A stretch of DNA of 64,000 nucleotides from Raffaelea ambrosiae (lineage: Eukaryota; Ascomycota; Sordariomycetes; Ophiostomatales; Ophiostomataceae): NCBI GenBank assembly GCA_002778195.1, contig PCDI01000016.1, forward strand, positions 220,332 to 284,331, given 5' to 3'. Below are positions 22,394 to 33,875 of the stretch, piece after piece. The notes below the pieces were generated by a model, which saw only the letters and a list, made by a program, of their open reading frames with translations, was not told the DNA's origin and searched no databases. How positions within the stretch are numbered: the stretch's first letter is position 1; every line of letters starts with the position of its first letter. The translations under genes were made by a program, and so were the position numbers.

Positions 22394-24363
22394 ATGAAGT
22401 TCAACTCTGTGACCGCCGCATTCGGCGCGGCTCTGCTTGCCGGCAGCGCCTACGCTGAGGATGCCAAGGAGTCGACTGTCGCCTCGTCGGCGTCGTCTTC
22501 GGCTCCCGAGCTGCCGACCTTCACGGTATGTCTGGAGAGAACAGGGGAGAAGCGCGCACTGCATCGACTCCATTCCCCGAGCTGTTTCTAGTTTCTAGCC
22601 GCCACAGGAACATCTACTAACTTGTCTCTCTCTTTTCCTATAGCCCACCACCCTGAAGGCCGACTTCCTGGAGCAGTTCACCGATGACTGGGAGACCCGG
22701 TGGAAGCCCTCGCACGCCAAGAAGGACAGCAAGGATGACGAGGAGTGGGCCTATGTTGGCGAGTGGTCTGTTGAGGAGCCCACCGTCTACAAGGGCATGG
22801 AGGGCGACAAGGGCCTGGTCATCAAGAATAAGGCTGCCCACCACGCCATCTCGGCCAAGTTCCCCAAGAAGATTGACAACAAGGGCAAGACCCTGGTTGT
22901 TCAGTATGAAGTGAAGCTTCAGAGTGAGTACCCCACTGTAAAATCATCTTGATTGTAATCTGAAGTCTTGGGGGGGGGGAAGCAAACTAACGCCAAATAT
23001 AGACGGCCTCGACTGCGGTGGTGCTTACATGAAGCTGCTCCGCGACACCAAGGCTCTCCACCAGGACGAGTTCTCCAACACCACGCCGTACGTGATCATG
23101 TTCGGCCCTGACAAGTGCGGCCACACCAACAAGGTCCACTTCATCTTCAACCACAAGAACCCCAAGACCGGCGAGTACGAGGAGAAGCACCTCAGCAGCC
23201 CGCCGACTGCCCGCATTGTCAAGACCACCGAGCTGTACACCCTCATCGTCCACCCCAACAACACCTTTGCTGTCCAGCAGAACGGTGAGACCGTCAAGGA
23301 GGGCAGCCTCCTGGAGGACTTCACCCCTGCCGTCAACCCGCCCAAGGAGATTGACGACGCCAAGGACACCAAGCCCGAGGACTGGGTCGATGAGGCCCGC
23401 ATTGCGGACCCGGAGGCCAAGAAGCCCGAGGACTGGGATGAGGACGCTCCGTTTGAGATTGTCGACGAGGAAGCCGAGAAGCCCGAGGACTGGCTCGAGG
23501 AGGAGCCGCTGACCGTGCCCGACCCGGAGGCCCAGAAGCCCGACGACTGGGAGGACGACGAGGATGGCGACTGGATTGCCCCCACCGTCCCCAACCCCAA
23601 GTGCGCCGAGGTCTCTGGCTGCGGCCCGTGGTCCAAGCCGATGAAGAAGAACCCCGACTACAAGGGCAAGTGGACCGCTCCGCTCATCGACAACCCGGCC
23701 TACAAGGGTGTCTGGGCGCCGCGCAAGATCAAGAACCCCGACTACTTTGAGGACAAGACCCCTGCCAACTTTGAGCCCATGGGAGCTGTACGTGACTTCT
23801 CGTTTCCGTCTTTCCCCTGGTTTTCTTCTTGTATCACGTGACTAACGAGATGAACAAAACAGATTGGCTTCGAGATCTGGACCATGCAGAACGACATCCT
23901 GTTCGACAACATCTACATTGGCCACTCGGTCGAGGATGCTCGCAAGCTGGCTGAGGAGACCTTCTTCGAGAAGCAGCCTGTGGAGCAGCTCCTGGAGCTG
24001 GCCGACAAGCCCAAGGCAGAGGACAAGCCCAAGTCGCCTCTGGACCTCAAGTTCACGGACAACCCGGTGGAGTACATCAAGGAGAAGACCACTCTGTTCC
24101 TGACTCTGGCCTCCAAGGACCCCATCGAGGCTGCCAAGTTCGTGCCCGAGGTTCCTGCCGCCATTGGCGGTGCTCTGGTTCTGCTGCTCGGCGCTGCTCT
24201 TTTCGTGTTCTCTGGTGGCAAGTCTGCCCCGGCCCCGGCCGCGAAGAAGGTTGCCGAGGACGTCAAGGACAAGGGCAAGGAGAAGGAGGAGGCGGTTGCC
24301 ACGGGCGCCGAGGCTTCCAAGGACGAGGGCGTCACCAAGCGCGCCACGCGCAGCCAGTCGTAA
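22394..24363 (+). CDS. CNX1: Calnexin, ER lectin chaperone
   Basis: Four exons: 22394-22525, 22644-22923, 23003-23787 and 23863-24363; introns of 118, 79 and 75 bp, all GT-AG. Product 565 aa. A signal peptide (1-21, ending AYA) leads into the lectin domain with CGGAYMKLL and YVIMFGPDKCG. The P-domain carries four type-1 repeats of the KPEDW/KPDDW kind followed by type-2 repeats (GPWSKPMKKNPDYKGKW and two or three variants). The lectin fold closes with IGFEIWTMQNDILFDNIYIG. One transmembrane helix (about 496-518) is followed by a Lys/Glu-rich cytosolic tail. Calnexin binds monoglucosylated N-glycans on newly made glycoproteins and retains them in the ER for folding. The length and order match the fungal family; nothing is missing. 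Confidence 0.96.
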
Positions 24364-25987
24364 GACGGCAGGCGCATTGTAATATTTCCCCCATCATTTT
24401 ATCATTATTTTCTTTTTCTTGTTTTGTTTGAAGAAAAAAAGAGGAACTTGGTCAAGGAATCGCACAAAAAGGGAGTCGAGATGAAGATGGAAGACTGAAA
24501 AGTTTGGGCTCAGAAGCAAGGAAGAGGAGGAGACGACGAGCGAGGAAATTTGTCAGGCATTACACAGCGAGATATCTTCGAAGCAACCACCAAAAAAAGT
24601 GTTAACAGTACAAGTACGGAGGAGTTTCACGAGGAGGGCAGGGAAGAGGATCCAACGCCGCACTGTAAGCGTGTGTGCTGTTTGTAGGATGTAACTACTT
24701 TGTTTGAGTGCGAGAGATAGCCGTGCATTGTGGGTTTTGGTCGATTTCCGCAGCCTGTGCATCTTGGTGTTTTTACTCTTCTTTCCCCTTGGCTCCCGTT
24801 AGTGTCGTACCAGGGCGCAATGAAAACTCGTGTCATTTTAGGCAATGGTCGCGAAGATGGAACTACGAGCTAGAATAGCATCATATTCGAAGCGTGTTGG
24901 TCTAGTTGTGCAGCGTGAGGCAGCGTGAGACACCGCTGAGCCCCCCCGTAACAGGCCTTTGTGGGAAAGGCAGATAGATGGCTTTATACAATGTCGCTTT
25001 GTGGGAAAGCCAGTGGGGCGTGCACTATTGGACGCACTAGCCAGACAATTTATTATACCCACAGTGGTTATTGCAGTGTTGGGGCTTTGGGAAAAGGCAA
25101 CATCACTGACGCTTAAACATATATTTTTGAATGTTGATTAGTCTTCATCATGTTGGACGTTTTGTGCAATGCCCAACTAGCTGTTGGATAAGCTTGGCAG
25201 AACGTCCCACCAACCGAGTGCGGGAAGCAACTCTAATGACACATACGTCCGTAATGCGCATGTGATTCGTACGGTGACGGAATGCACGTTTATTATTGGA
25301 AAGCGCGAGCGTATGGAGCCGCCAGGCGGTGGGGAGAGGCGCCAGATGATGTGCTATGCGTCCTTGTGACTGGTCAGCCTGGACATGGATGGGCAGCGCG
25401 CCCGTTTTCCCCAACCCCTCAAAGACAACGTCATCTTTCCTTTTTTGTTTCCCCAGGGCGGTGTTCTTTCTTTTGCTTGCCAACTATTACTTGGACGCCA
25501 CGCAGTCGTTATTATCTTGAAATTTCCCACTATCTTGCACTTGGCCTCTTCTTCTTCTTCTTCTTCTTCTTCTTTATTTCTTACCCACTTTGGCTCTACG
25601 CACCACAGCGAGCCTCGACCGGGCATAGGTTGCATGTACGTGCTTTGAATCCGATTCGACGTTATCTGTTTGTTTTTTATATTTACATTCCAAAAAGCAT
25701 TGCCTAGCTCCAATTGGTTTCTATCCGTGCTCTTCTTTCCTACTCTCATAGCAGATCGCAGGATCTTGCTTCCTTTTTGGATTAGCTTTTGTTTTCTTTC
25801 CCCTCCCCCCTTTTTTCTGTCGGTCATTCCACCAACACCATCGTCCTCCCGTCGATTGTCGCTGCCAATTAATTGCATTCCGGGCTGTCCAGCCTTCTTC
25901 TGCTGCTGCTGGGTCTGCCAAAGCGAGCCCATTCTCGCACCAGTCGCTCCCTTTGAGCTGCTCTCCTTTTTCCGGCATCTCTCAAAC
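24364..25987. other. Intergenic, calnexin / K+-H+ antiporter
   Basis: 1.62 kb with the calnexin 3' UTR and the antiporter promoter and leader. It contains a (CTT)9 microsatellite (25548-25574) and a 13-bp direct repeat CTTTGTGGGAAAG at 24957-24969 and 24997-25009. The region 25670-25987 is open in the antiporter frame but is pyrimidine-rich leader in character. No separate gene seen. Confidence 0.5.
25548..25574 (+). repeat. (CTT)9 microsatellite
   Basis: Nine uninterrupted CTT units in the promoter/leader of the antiporter gene, about 415 bp before its ATG. Confidence 0.9.
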
Positions 25988-28985
25988 ATGGCTACCATCA
26001 CAGCCACCGTCACGACCAGGATCGTGTCGACGGTCACGGCCTCGTCGAGCACGGCCACGTCAACCAAGGTGGCCGCCCAGGCCGGCATCCTCGAGGGTGC
26101 CAACCCGGTCGACTACAACGCCTCCAATCCGATCCTGCTCTTCATCGTCCAGGCCGCCATCATCATCATATTCTGCCGTATCCTTCACTACCCCCTGCGC
26201 TATCTCGGCCAGCCGCGTGTCATTGCGGAAATCATCGGCGGCATCCTGCTCGGCCCTTCGGTCATGATGCGCATCCCCGGCTTCAAAGACAGCATCTTCC
26301 CCACCGCCAGCATTCCCGTCCTCAGCAACGTGGCCAACCTTGGCCTGATCCTCTTCCTCTTCTTGACCGGCCTCGAGGTCGATCTGCGCCTGTTCCGGCG
26401 CAACTGGAAGGTCGCCGTGAGCGTCGCCATTGCCAGCATGGCCCTGCCGTTCGGCCTCGGCTACGCCATCGCCTGGGGCCTGTACAACCAGTTTGGCCAC
26501 GAAGAAGGCCTCACCAATATCGAGTTTGGCATCTTTGGCCTCTTCATCGGCACGGCCCTGGCCATCACCGCCTTCCCCGTGCTGTGCCGCATTCTGTCGG
26601 AGCTCAATCTGCTCAACAACATTGTCGGCGTCACCGTCCTGGCGGCCGGCGTGGGCAACGACGTCGTCGGCTGGATCCTGCTCGCCCTGTGCGTCGCGCT
26701 GGTCAACAACAGCAGCGGCTTGGCCGCTCTGTGGGCCCTGCTGTGCACCATCGGCTGGGCGCTCTTCCTCATCTTTGGCGTGCGCCCCTGCTTCATCTGG
26801 CTGCTCCGCCGCAACGGCAGCCTGCACAACGGGCCCACCGAGGGCATGGTCGTGGTCACGCTCTTGATGGTGCTCACGTCGGCCTGGTTCACCGGCGTCA
26901 TCGGCGTGCATCCCATCTTTGGCGGCTTCCTGGTCGGCATAATCTGCCCCCACGAGGGCGGCTTCACCATCAAGCTGACGGAGAAGATTGAGGACTTCTT
27001 GTCTGCCCTCTTCCTGCCTCTCTACTTTGCCCTCTCGGGCCTCAGCACCAACCTGGGTCTGCTCAACGACGGCATCACCTGGGCGTACGTCGTTGGCGTC
27101 ATCGCCGTCGCCTTCTCCGGCAAGATCATCGGCGGCACCCTGGCTGCCCGCCTCACCAACATGTTCTGGCGCGAGAGCTTCAGCATCGGTGTCTTGATGA
27201 GCTGCAAGGGCCTGGTCGAGCTCATTGTTTTGGTACGTCTGCCCCACTGATCCTGCACCTCTCCTGTATCTGTCTCTACTCCTGCTTGAGGTTTTTTTTT
27301 TTTNCTTGGTCGTTGTCGCTCCTTCTTGTCGTTGTCGAGCTTCCTTCTGGTTCTCGACATTCACTCCTTTTTTTTTTTTTTTTTTTTTTGTTTGTTTTTC
27401 TTTCGAATCTGCTTCTAACCATGCTCTCCTTTCTTTCTAGAACATCGGCTATTCGGCCAAGATCCTGTCCCAACGCACCTTCACCATCTTTGTTGTCATG
27501 GCTCTCGTGACCACAGTGGCCACAACACCCCTGACCAAGGTCCTCTACCCTCTATGGTACCAGCAGAAGGTCGAAAAGTTCCGCCGCGGCGAGATTGACT
27601 GGGACGGCAACTCGACCGGCTCCGGCCCGTCCAGCGAACAAGAGTCGTTTGACAAGCTCAACCAGTCGCAGGTGCGCAAGGTTCTGGTCTACCTTCGTCT
27701 CGACAGTCTGCCGGGCCTCTTCACCTTTATCTCACTCCTCGGCGGCGCCGATGCCGCCACTGCTCACAGTGGCACGGGATCAGCCGCTGATTCGGCTCCT
27801 AACACAGCTGCCGACGAAGCCACGAGCCAGGCGGGTGGCAGCGAAGGCAGCCCGTCGCAATCCCAGTCTCAAGCACCAGTGATCCGCCGTCGCCACCTCG
27901 AGGTCCACGGTATCCGTCTCCTCGAGCTGACAGAACGTACGTCTTCCGTCATGCAGGTGACCGAGGCCGATGAGCTGGCACGCCACGACCCCGTGGTCAA
28001 CAGTTTCCGGACATTCTCTCAGCTGCACGACGTTGCTGTTTCTGGGCAGGTCGCCGTCGTTCCCACGTCTGCGTTCAATGAAACGCTGGTTTCAGAGGCC
28101 AATGAAACGTCGTCCGACTTTGTTCTGATCCCGTGGGGCGAGAAGGGCCTTGTGACGGAAGACCAGTCTATTGCCTTGCCCTCTGCCTCGAGCGTGAACC
28201 GGTTTGACGACCACACCCACCTCGCGTTTGTCAATACTGCTCTGGAACGCGCCGTGTGCAACACGGGTATCTTTATCGACAACGGCTTCGGCAGTGGCGG
28301 TGGCTCCTCGTCGCGGCGAGGGCGCCCGGCTTTGTCGCGCACGCTCTCGGCGCTCTCGACGCGCAGCCTGCGCGAGCCCGCTACACTTCCTGTTCTCAAC
28401 AAGAACCATCGCATCTTCTTCCCCTTCTTTGGTGGTGTCGACGACCGGGTCGCTCTTCGTTTTGTTATTCAACTGGCCAAGAACAAGACGGTTACGGCCA
28501 CGATTGCGCGCATCAGCAGTGGCGGCGACGAGACTAGCCATGCTCCTGAGATCGATGACGGTTCTATTGCTCACGATGATCCCAAACTCGCTGTTCAGCA
28601 GAAAACGACTGCCGTCGAGGACGAGCCGTCGGCACACGACCTGGGTCTTCTTTCCATGCTGCAGTCGTCTCTCCCTGAAAGCTTGTCAGGTCGGGTCAAC
28701 TTTGTTGACTACACTGTTACGGGCTCTGCCACCAAGGTGCTGGACGAGATGATGGTACGTGCCGGCAGCGTGGTGGGCCAGCCACCTAAGAATGCAGGTG
28801 ACATTATTGTCGTCGGCCGGCGCCATGCCCGCTTTGGCGACTCATCCATCGCTTCGGGTGAAGGGTCCTCTAGCAGCTATGACTTGGGCAAGACAATTGG
28901 TGCGGCAGGAACTCGGGTTGTCAATGGGAACCTCAAAGCCAGCGTGCTCATTGTCCAAGCTGGCGGTCGTGGGCTGGAATGGTAG
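25988..28985 (+). CDS. KHA1: K+/H+ antiporter of the Kha1 (CPA2) family
   Basis: Exons 25988-27232 and 27441-28985; the 208-bp intron (GTACGT...TCTAG, phase 0) contains T-runs and the single N at 27304. Product 929 aa. After a Thr-rich N-terminus comes a 12-helix-type CPA2 exchanger domain (about 47-430). Recognisable parts are IAEIIGGILLGPS, the LFLTGLEVDL block, the GVGNDVV ion site (N224 D225) and GVHPIFGGFLVG. The second exon finishes the last helix (NIGYSAKILSQRTF) and encodes a large hydrophilic C-terminal region with Ala/Ser linkers and stretches resembling a nucleotide-binding-like regulatory domain. In yeast Kha1 works in Golgi/endosomal K+ and pH balance. The ATG at 25988 is the first one followed by credible protein; the upstream open stretch is leader-like. 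Confidence 0.93.
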
Positions 28986-31384
28986 ATGCGTATGTGCGCG
29001 CGATACGAGGTATTGCCACGGGTCTGGGAGTCTGATTTGCTTGTTTGGGAGTTATGTTTGCATTTTCTGTTTTAGGATACCACTCGCCGTGCAAGCATTG
29101 GATATCATGATACTTAATTTTTGTATGAATGAACAGCAGGGTGTTTTCTTTTCTCTCTGAAACAATGATCAATGCATGACGATTTTGAAATGTGAGGCCT
29201 GTCTTGGGTGAGTCAGGTTGCATTTGCGGAGTAGCTACTTAATAGTCATTGCATTGTCATGTGCTGTCTGGGTCGTTGGTTGCAGTCTCTTTTTGTATTA
29301 CTTATCGTTTTACTTGATCTCGTCCTTTTCCGTTAGTCTTGCCCGTTCAAGCCACGGCACCAGGTGGCGTTATGGCTTAGCCACGTGGCGCCATAGCGCA
29401 GTGCAACTCGAGTACGAGTGCTCGTAATATCGTCTCTATCTGGGCGACACCGGGCTTTATCGTGGAATCTCTACACCACCCGTAGATACCACGCCCCCCC
29501 TGGCCTGTGCCTGCGATAAGTGCAGATAACCGCCAGACTGGCCATATCAGTGGATACGGCAGGGCACCAGGGCCTGTTATCTGTGTCTCCATCGTGGTCT
29601 ATCAGCTTATCAGTTCACGCTGGACAGCTCGAGCAGACTGGCCCGTAGCCACCGATAGCGTCCCGTGTATGAATGGCCCATCGTTTACCGGGCCGGTTTG
29701 GGGGCGTCAACAGCATTGCTTGTGGTTCTTTTTTGTCGCCTCTGCCGAAAATCGACGCAATGGGAAGCAAAGATACAGCAGTGAAGCGGGGAGGGGTAGT
29801 TGTGTCTGCCCCTCCTGCCGATGGGACTTCCGGGTGGATCCTCTTTTTTGGGTTTAAATTTGGGGTGTAAAAAAAATCGCTGGCAACCTTCCGGAATGGC
29901 CATAATAGCCAGAGGGCCGTGTTTGGGAGACTGTACGACCAGACAGAGCGCGCGCACACGCCGAGTACGTAAAAGCCAGAGCTCTTGCTATGTAAAGATA
30001 GTATACAATGCGGAGTCCCAGAGACGGCACGGAATCTAGAGAATGAATAAAAAAAAAGGAAGCTCCTCGTGTGTTTGTTCTTCCAAGGCAAGGAAGAAGC
30101 AACTCGGCCGCTTAAATAGCCTTGGGCATCCCGCCCTTCCCTCTCTCCCTCTCCCTCTCCCTCTCTCTCTGCCCCCGTAGCTCTCCTTGCCCGCCTACCC
30201 TTTTCCACTCCAACGAATTCGACCTGCGCGTTTGCTGTGCTGCGTGTCTCGACCCTCGTGCTTGCTGCAACTTTGTTCTGCGACGCAGCTCCCCTCAGCG
30301 CCTAATCTCCGCCGGCGGCACTTGTCCCCCCATTGCAGCCGAACTGGAGCAGGCACTTGGCCGCACTTGCCAGGTACAGCCGGTACGTGCACGTAGCAAG
30401 CCGCGAACACGCTCGATCGCGCCTGCCTCTTTGGATGCAGGACTCTCTTGTCTTTGGGGCCCACGACCAGGCCAGCTAGACTGTATTTGCAGTCCTGGCT
30501 GCCGTGCTGGCCGTACCTGCACAGGGCTAGCAGAAAGACTAGCCAAAGTCCCTGACCAAGCCCGCTGACCCGATTTCCCAGATCCAAGGAGCGATCCAAA
30601 AGCCAAGCCTTTTGCAGCTCTCCCCCCCCAAAGAGGCGTCCCGATTTGCCGCACCCCCGGCAGCCAGCGCTTTCCCTCGGTACCCCGCGCCGATATCGTC
30701 TCCGCACCAGTTGGCACGCCCGCAGCCTGGGATCGCATAATTGGCGTCTCCCCCTCTTCTTGCTGTGTCTCTTGTAAGTGGTGTCCTTTCCAGAGAATAC
30801 ACACGCGCACACACACATTCTCTCTCCCTCTCGTAGCCCATCGTTTGTTGCGCACCCGCACCGAAGCCGATCCGCATCCGCATCCGCACACTCCGCACCC
30901 GTCCCTGCTCGTGCCGCGAAGAGCCCCCCGTATACATATATGAGACTGGCCTGCGCACATACCCAGCACACAGCAGAGAAGCACTGCCGCGCGCTCTCAT
31001 TGGACAATTGAAGCCAACCCTCCAGGCTCTCTCTCCCCATACTTTTCCCTCTTCTCACAACGCGGTTCTCTGGGCAGAGCGGGCACTCCACCAGCAGACG
31101 CCCATCTCCGTAGTTTGCTTTCCTATCTCGGCCTGGTTCCGCCGTGCAGTCTTCCTGCGACCCGGTCTATCTTTCTGCTTTGGCATTCTTCAACCCCTCC
31201 CGATCCTGCATCCTTCTGCCTCTCTCTCTCTCTTTCCGTCGCTTGGTTCTCTCTCCTCTTCCCGTTCTGCCCCCATTCCCCGAGCAGGGCCTGTTCCTTT
31301 CCGTGCTCTCTCGTCTCCCTTCTCCCCATCCTCGTCTCGGATCCTCCTCCCATCCCATCTCACTACACGCCCCCCACCGCCATC
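28986..31384. other. Intergenic, antiporter / MMSDH
   Basis: 2.4 kb. A (CCCTCT)n/(CT)n tract lies at about 30137-30171, and the last 350 bp before the dehydrogenase are CT-rich leader. Overlapping frames at 30195-31091 on both strands look like chance in GC-rich sequence: no domain and no usable splice model. Confidence 0.5.
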
Positions 31385-33147
31385 ATGCGTCCTCTAATAT
31401 CTCGAAGCGTGACCGCCTCCTCGCGTGTCGTGACCCGCGCACAGCTATCGCGCCGCCAGCTCTCTTCGTGTTCTTCGTTTGCCTCGGCCGCCGCCACCGC
31501 CACCCGGACTCGCCCCGCGGCCGCCGCCTCCTACGCCCGCATCATGTCGGTCGCGCCCAAGCTCTCCACCCGGAGCATCTACGCCTCCACGCCGCGGCGC
31601 AACCCGGCCGAGTACGGCGACGTGCAGCTCCCCAGCACGGCCACCAGCTTCCCGACCGCCCACGTCACCGCCCCGCCCGCCAGCGTCCCGGACACGCCCT
31701 ACTTTGTCGACAACCGCTTCGTCGCCTCGCAGACCACCGAGTTCATCGACCTGCACGACCCGGCCACCAACGAGCTCGTCACGCGCGTGCCCCAGAACAC
31801 CGACGAGGAGCTCCGCGCCGCCGTCGCCTCCGCCCAGAAGGCATTCCCCGCCTGGCGCAACACCAGCATCATCCACCGCCAGGCCCTCATGTTCAAGCTC
31901 GTCGGCCTCATCAAGGAGAACTGGGACCGCCTCGCCGCCAGCATCACCCTCGAGCAGGGCAAGACCGTGCCCGATGCCCGCGGCGACGTCCTCCGCGGGC
32001 TCCAGGTCGCCGAGGCCGCCTGCGGCGCCACCGAGCACCTCAAGGGCGAGGTCCTCGAGGTCGCCAAGGACATGGAGACGCGCAGCTACCGCGAGCCTCT
32101 CGGCGTCGTCGCCGCCATCTGCCCCTTTAGTAAGTTTTTTCTTTCCTCGCTTTTCTTTCCTCGCTTCGCTCGTTTTTCCTTTCTTCGCTTTTCTTTCCTC
32201 GCTTCGCTCGTTCTTTCTTTCTTCCTCGCTTCGCTCGTTTTTTCTTTCTTCCTCGCTTCGCTCGTTTTTTCTTTCTTTCCTCGCTTCGCTCGTTTTTCTT
32301 TCTTCCTCGCTTCGCTCGTTTTTCTTTCTTCCTCGCTTCGCTCGTTTTTTTCTGCTTCGCTCTTCTAACATCCCAGACTTCCCGGCTATGATCCCCCTCT
32401 GGTGCATCCCCATCGCCACCGTCACCGGCAACACCCTCATCCTCAAGCCCTCCGAGCGCGACCCCGGCGCCGCCATGATCATCGCCGAGCTCGTCCGCGA
32501 GGCCGGCTTCCCCGACGGCGTCGTCAACGTCGTCCATGGCGGCCACCGCACCGTCAACTTCATCCTCGACGAGCCCGCCATCAAGGCCATCTCCTTTGTC
32601 GGCAGCAACAAGGCCGGCGAGTACATCTACGAGCGCGGCTCCGCCAACGGCAAGCGTGTCCAGGCCAACCTCGGCGCCAAGAACCACGCCGCCGTCCTGC
32701 CCGACGCCAACAAGAACCACTTTATGAACTCGGTCGTCGGCGCCGCCTTCGGCGCCGCCGGCCAGCGCTGCATGGCCCTGTCCACCCTGGTCACCGTCGG
32801 CCCCGAGACCGAGTCCTGGATCCCCGAGCTCGCCGAGATGGCCAAGAAGCTGAACGTCAACGGCGGCTTCGAGGAGGGCGCCGACCTGGGCCCCGTCATC
32901 CACCCGCAGAGCAAGGCCCGCATCGAGAGCCTGATTGCCAGCGCCGAGGCCGAGGGCGCCACCATCCTGCTCGACGGCCGCGGCTACAAGCCGGACAAGT
33001 ACCCCAACGGCAACTGGGTCGGCCCCACCATCATCACCAACGTCAAGCCGCACATGCAGTGCTACAAGGAGGAGATCTTCGGCCCCGTGCTCGTCTGCCT
33101 CAACGTCGACTCCCTCGACGACGCCATCGACCTGATCAACAGCAACG

Positions 33148-33179
<32 letters not shown>

Positions 33180-33434
33180 TCCGGCGCCACCGCCGAGACC
33201 TTCCGCAAGCGCATCGAGGCCGGCCAGGTCGGCATCAACGTGCCCATCCCCGTGCCTCTGCCCATGTTCTCCTTCACCGGCAACAAGAAGAGCATTGCTG
33301 GCGGCGGCGCCAACACCTTCTACGGCCGTCCGGGCGTCAACTTTTACACGCAGCAGAAGACGGTGACGGCGCTGTGGCAGTCGGCCGACGCTCTGTCGCA
33401 AAAGGCGGATGTGTCCATGCCGGTTCTGCGGTAA
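31385..33434 (+). CDS. Methylmalonate-semialdehyde dehydrogenase (acylating), mitochondrial
   Basis: Exons 31385-32129 and 32377-33434; the 247-bp intron (GTAAGT...CCCAG, phase 1) joins ICPF to NFPAMIPLW as in the family. Product 600 aa, an ALDH6 member that converts methylmalonate or malonate semialdehyde plus CoA and NAD+ to propionyl- or acetyl-CoA, late in valine and pyrimidine catabolism. The N-terminus is rich in Arg and Ser without acids (MRPLISRS onwards), a mitochondrial presequence; about 100 residues precede the ALDH domain, longer than usual. The catalytic Cys380 sits in GQRCMALST, and the C-terminal signature KKSIAGGGANTFYG is present. The frame is open upstream of 31385, but this ATG gives the presequence. 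The intron is mostly a CTCGCTTCG-type minisatellite. Confidence 0.95.
32147..32360 (+). repeat. Intronic minisatellite, about seven copies
   Basis: Inside the dehydrogenase intron, CCTCGCTTCGCTCG cores alternate with T-rich spacers (TTTTTCTTTCTT and variants), giving units of about 25-30 bp. I count seven full cores plus partial forms at both ends. The array fills nearly the whole intron between donor and acceptor. Confidence 0.85.
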
Positions 33435-33875
33435 GGATAGAGGGGAGAACAAGTGGGGGAAAGAACAATCAAAAAATATGAAATCAGATGAAATCAGATG
33501 AAACCAAAATCCATAAAGTTACGAGATCCTCCAAAAGGACGGAAAAAAAAATGAATTGCTGTTCCATGTTCCAAGTCACGGATACAATCCATGGAAATTT
33601 GCATTATTCGCATTTTTGTCTTGCTCTCCATGAATGGACGTGATCATGTGAATGCGATGTGGTCTATTGCATAACTACGACAGAACATGCTCGTTTTTGC
33701 CCCAAACAAACTCCATACCCATACGAAGACTAAGCCAACCGAAGAGACACCCAGACCTATGAACTCCCATGCTCCAGAGAGAAAGAAAAGAAAGAAAAAA
33801 AAGAGAGAAAGAAAGAAAAAAAAGGAGAGAAAGAAAAGAGAGCGGACATCTCCGTCCGTTTTTCTGCCTTCTTCT
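33435..33875. other. Convergent 3' region
   Basis: 441 bp between the dehydrogenase stop and the BCS1-like stop. It contains ATGAAATCAG tandem copies (33479-33500) and an A/G-rich GAAAGAAA tract (33780-33840). No gene. Confidence 0.5.

Noticed and set aside
32127..33452. 441-codon minus-strand frame across the MMSDH gene
   Set aside because: Antisense shadow that reads through the intronic repeat; the plus strand encodes a full aldehyde dehydrogenase.
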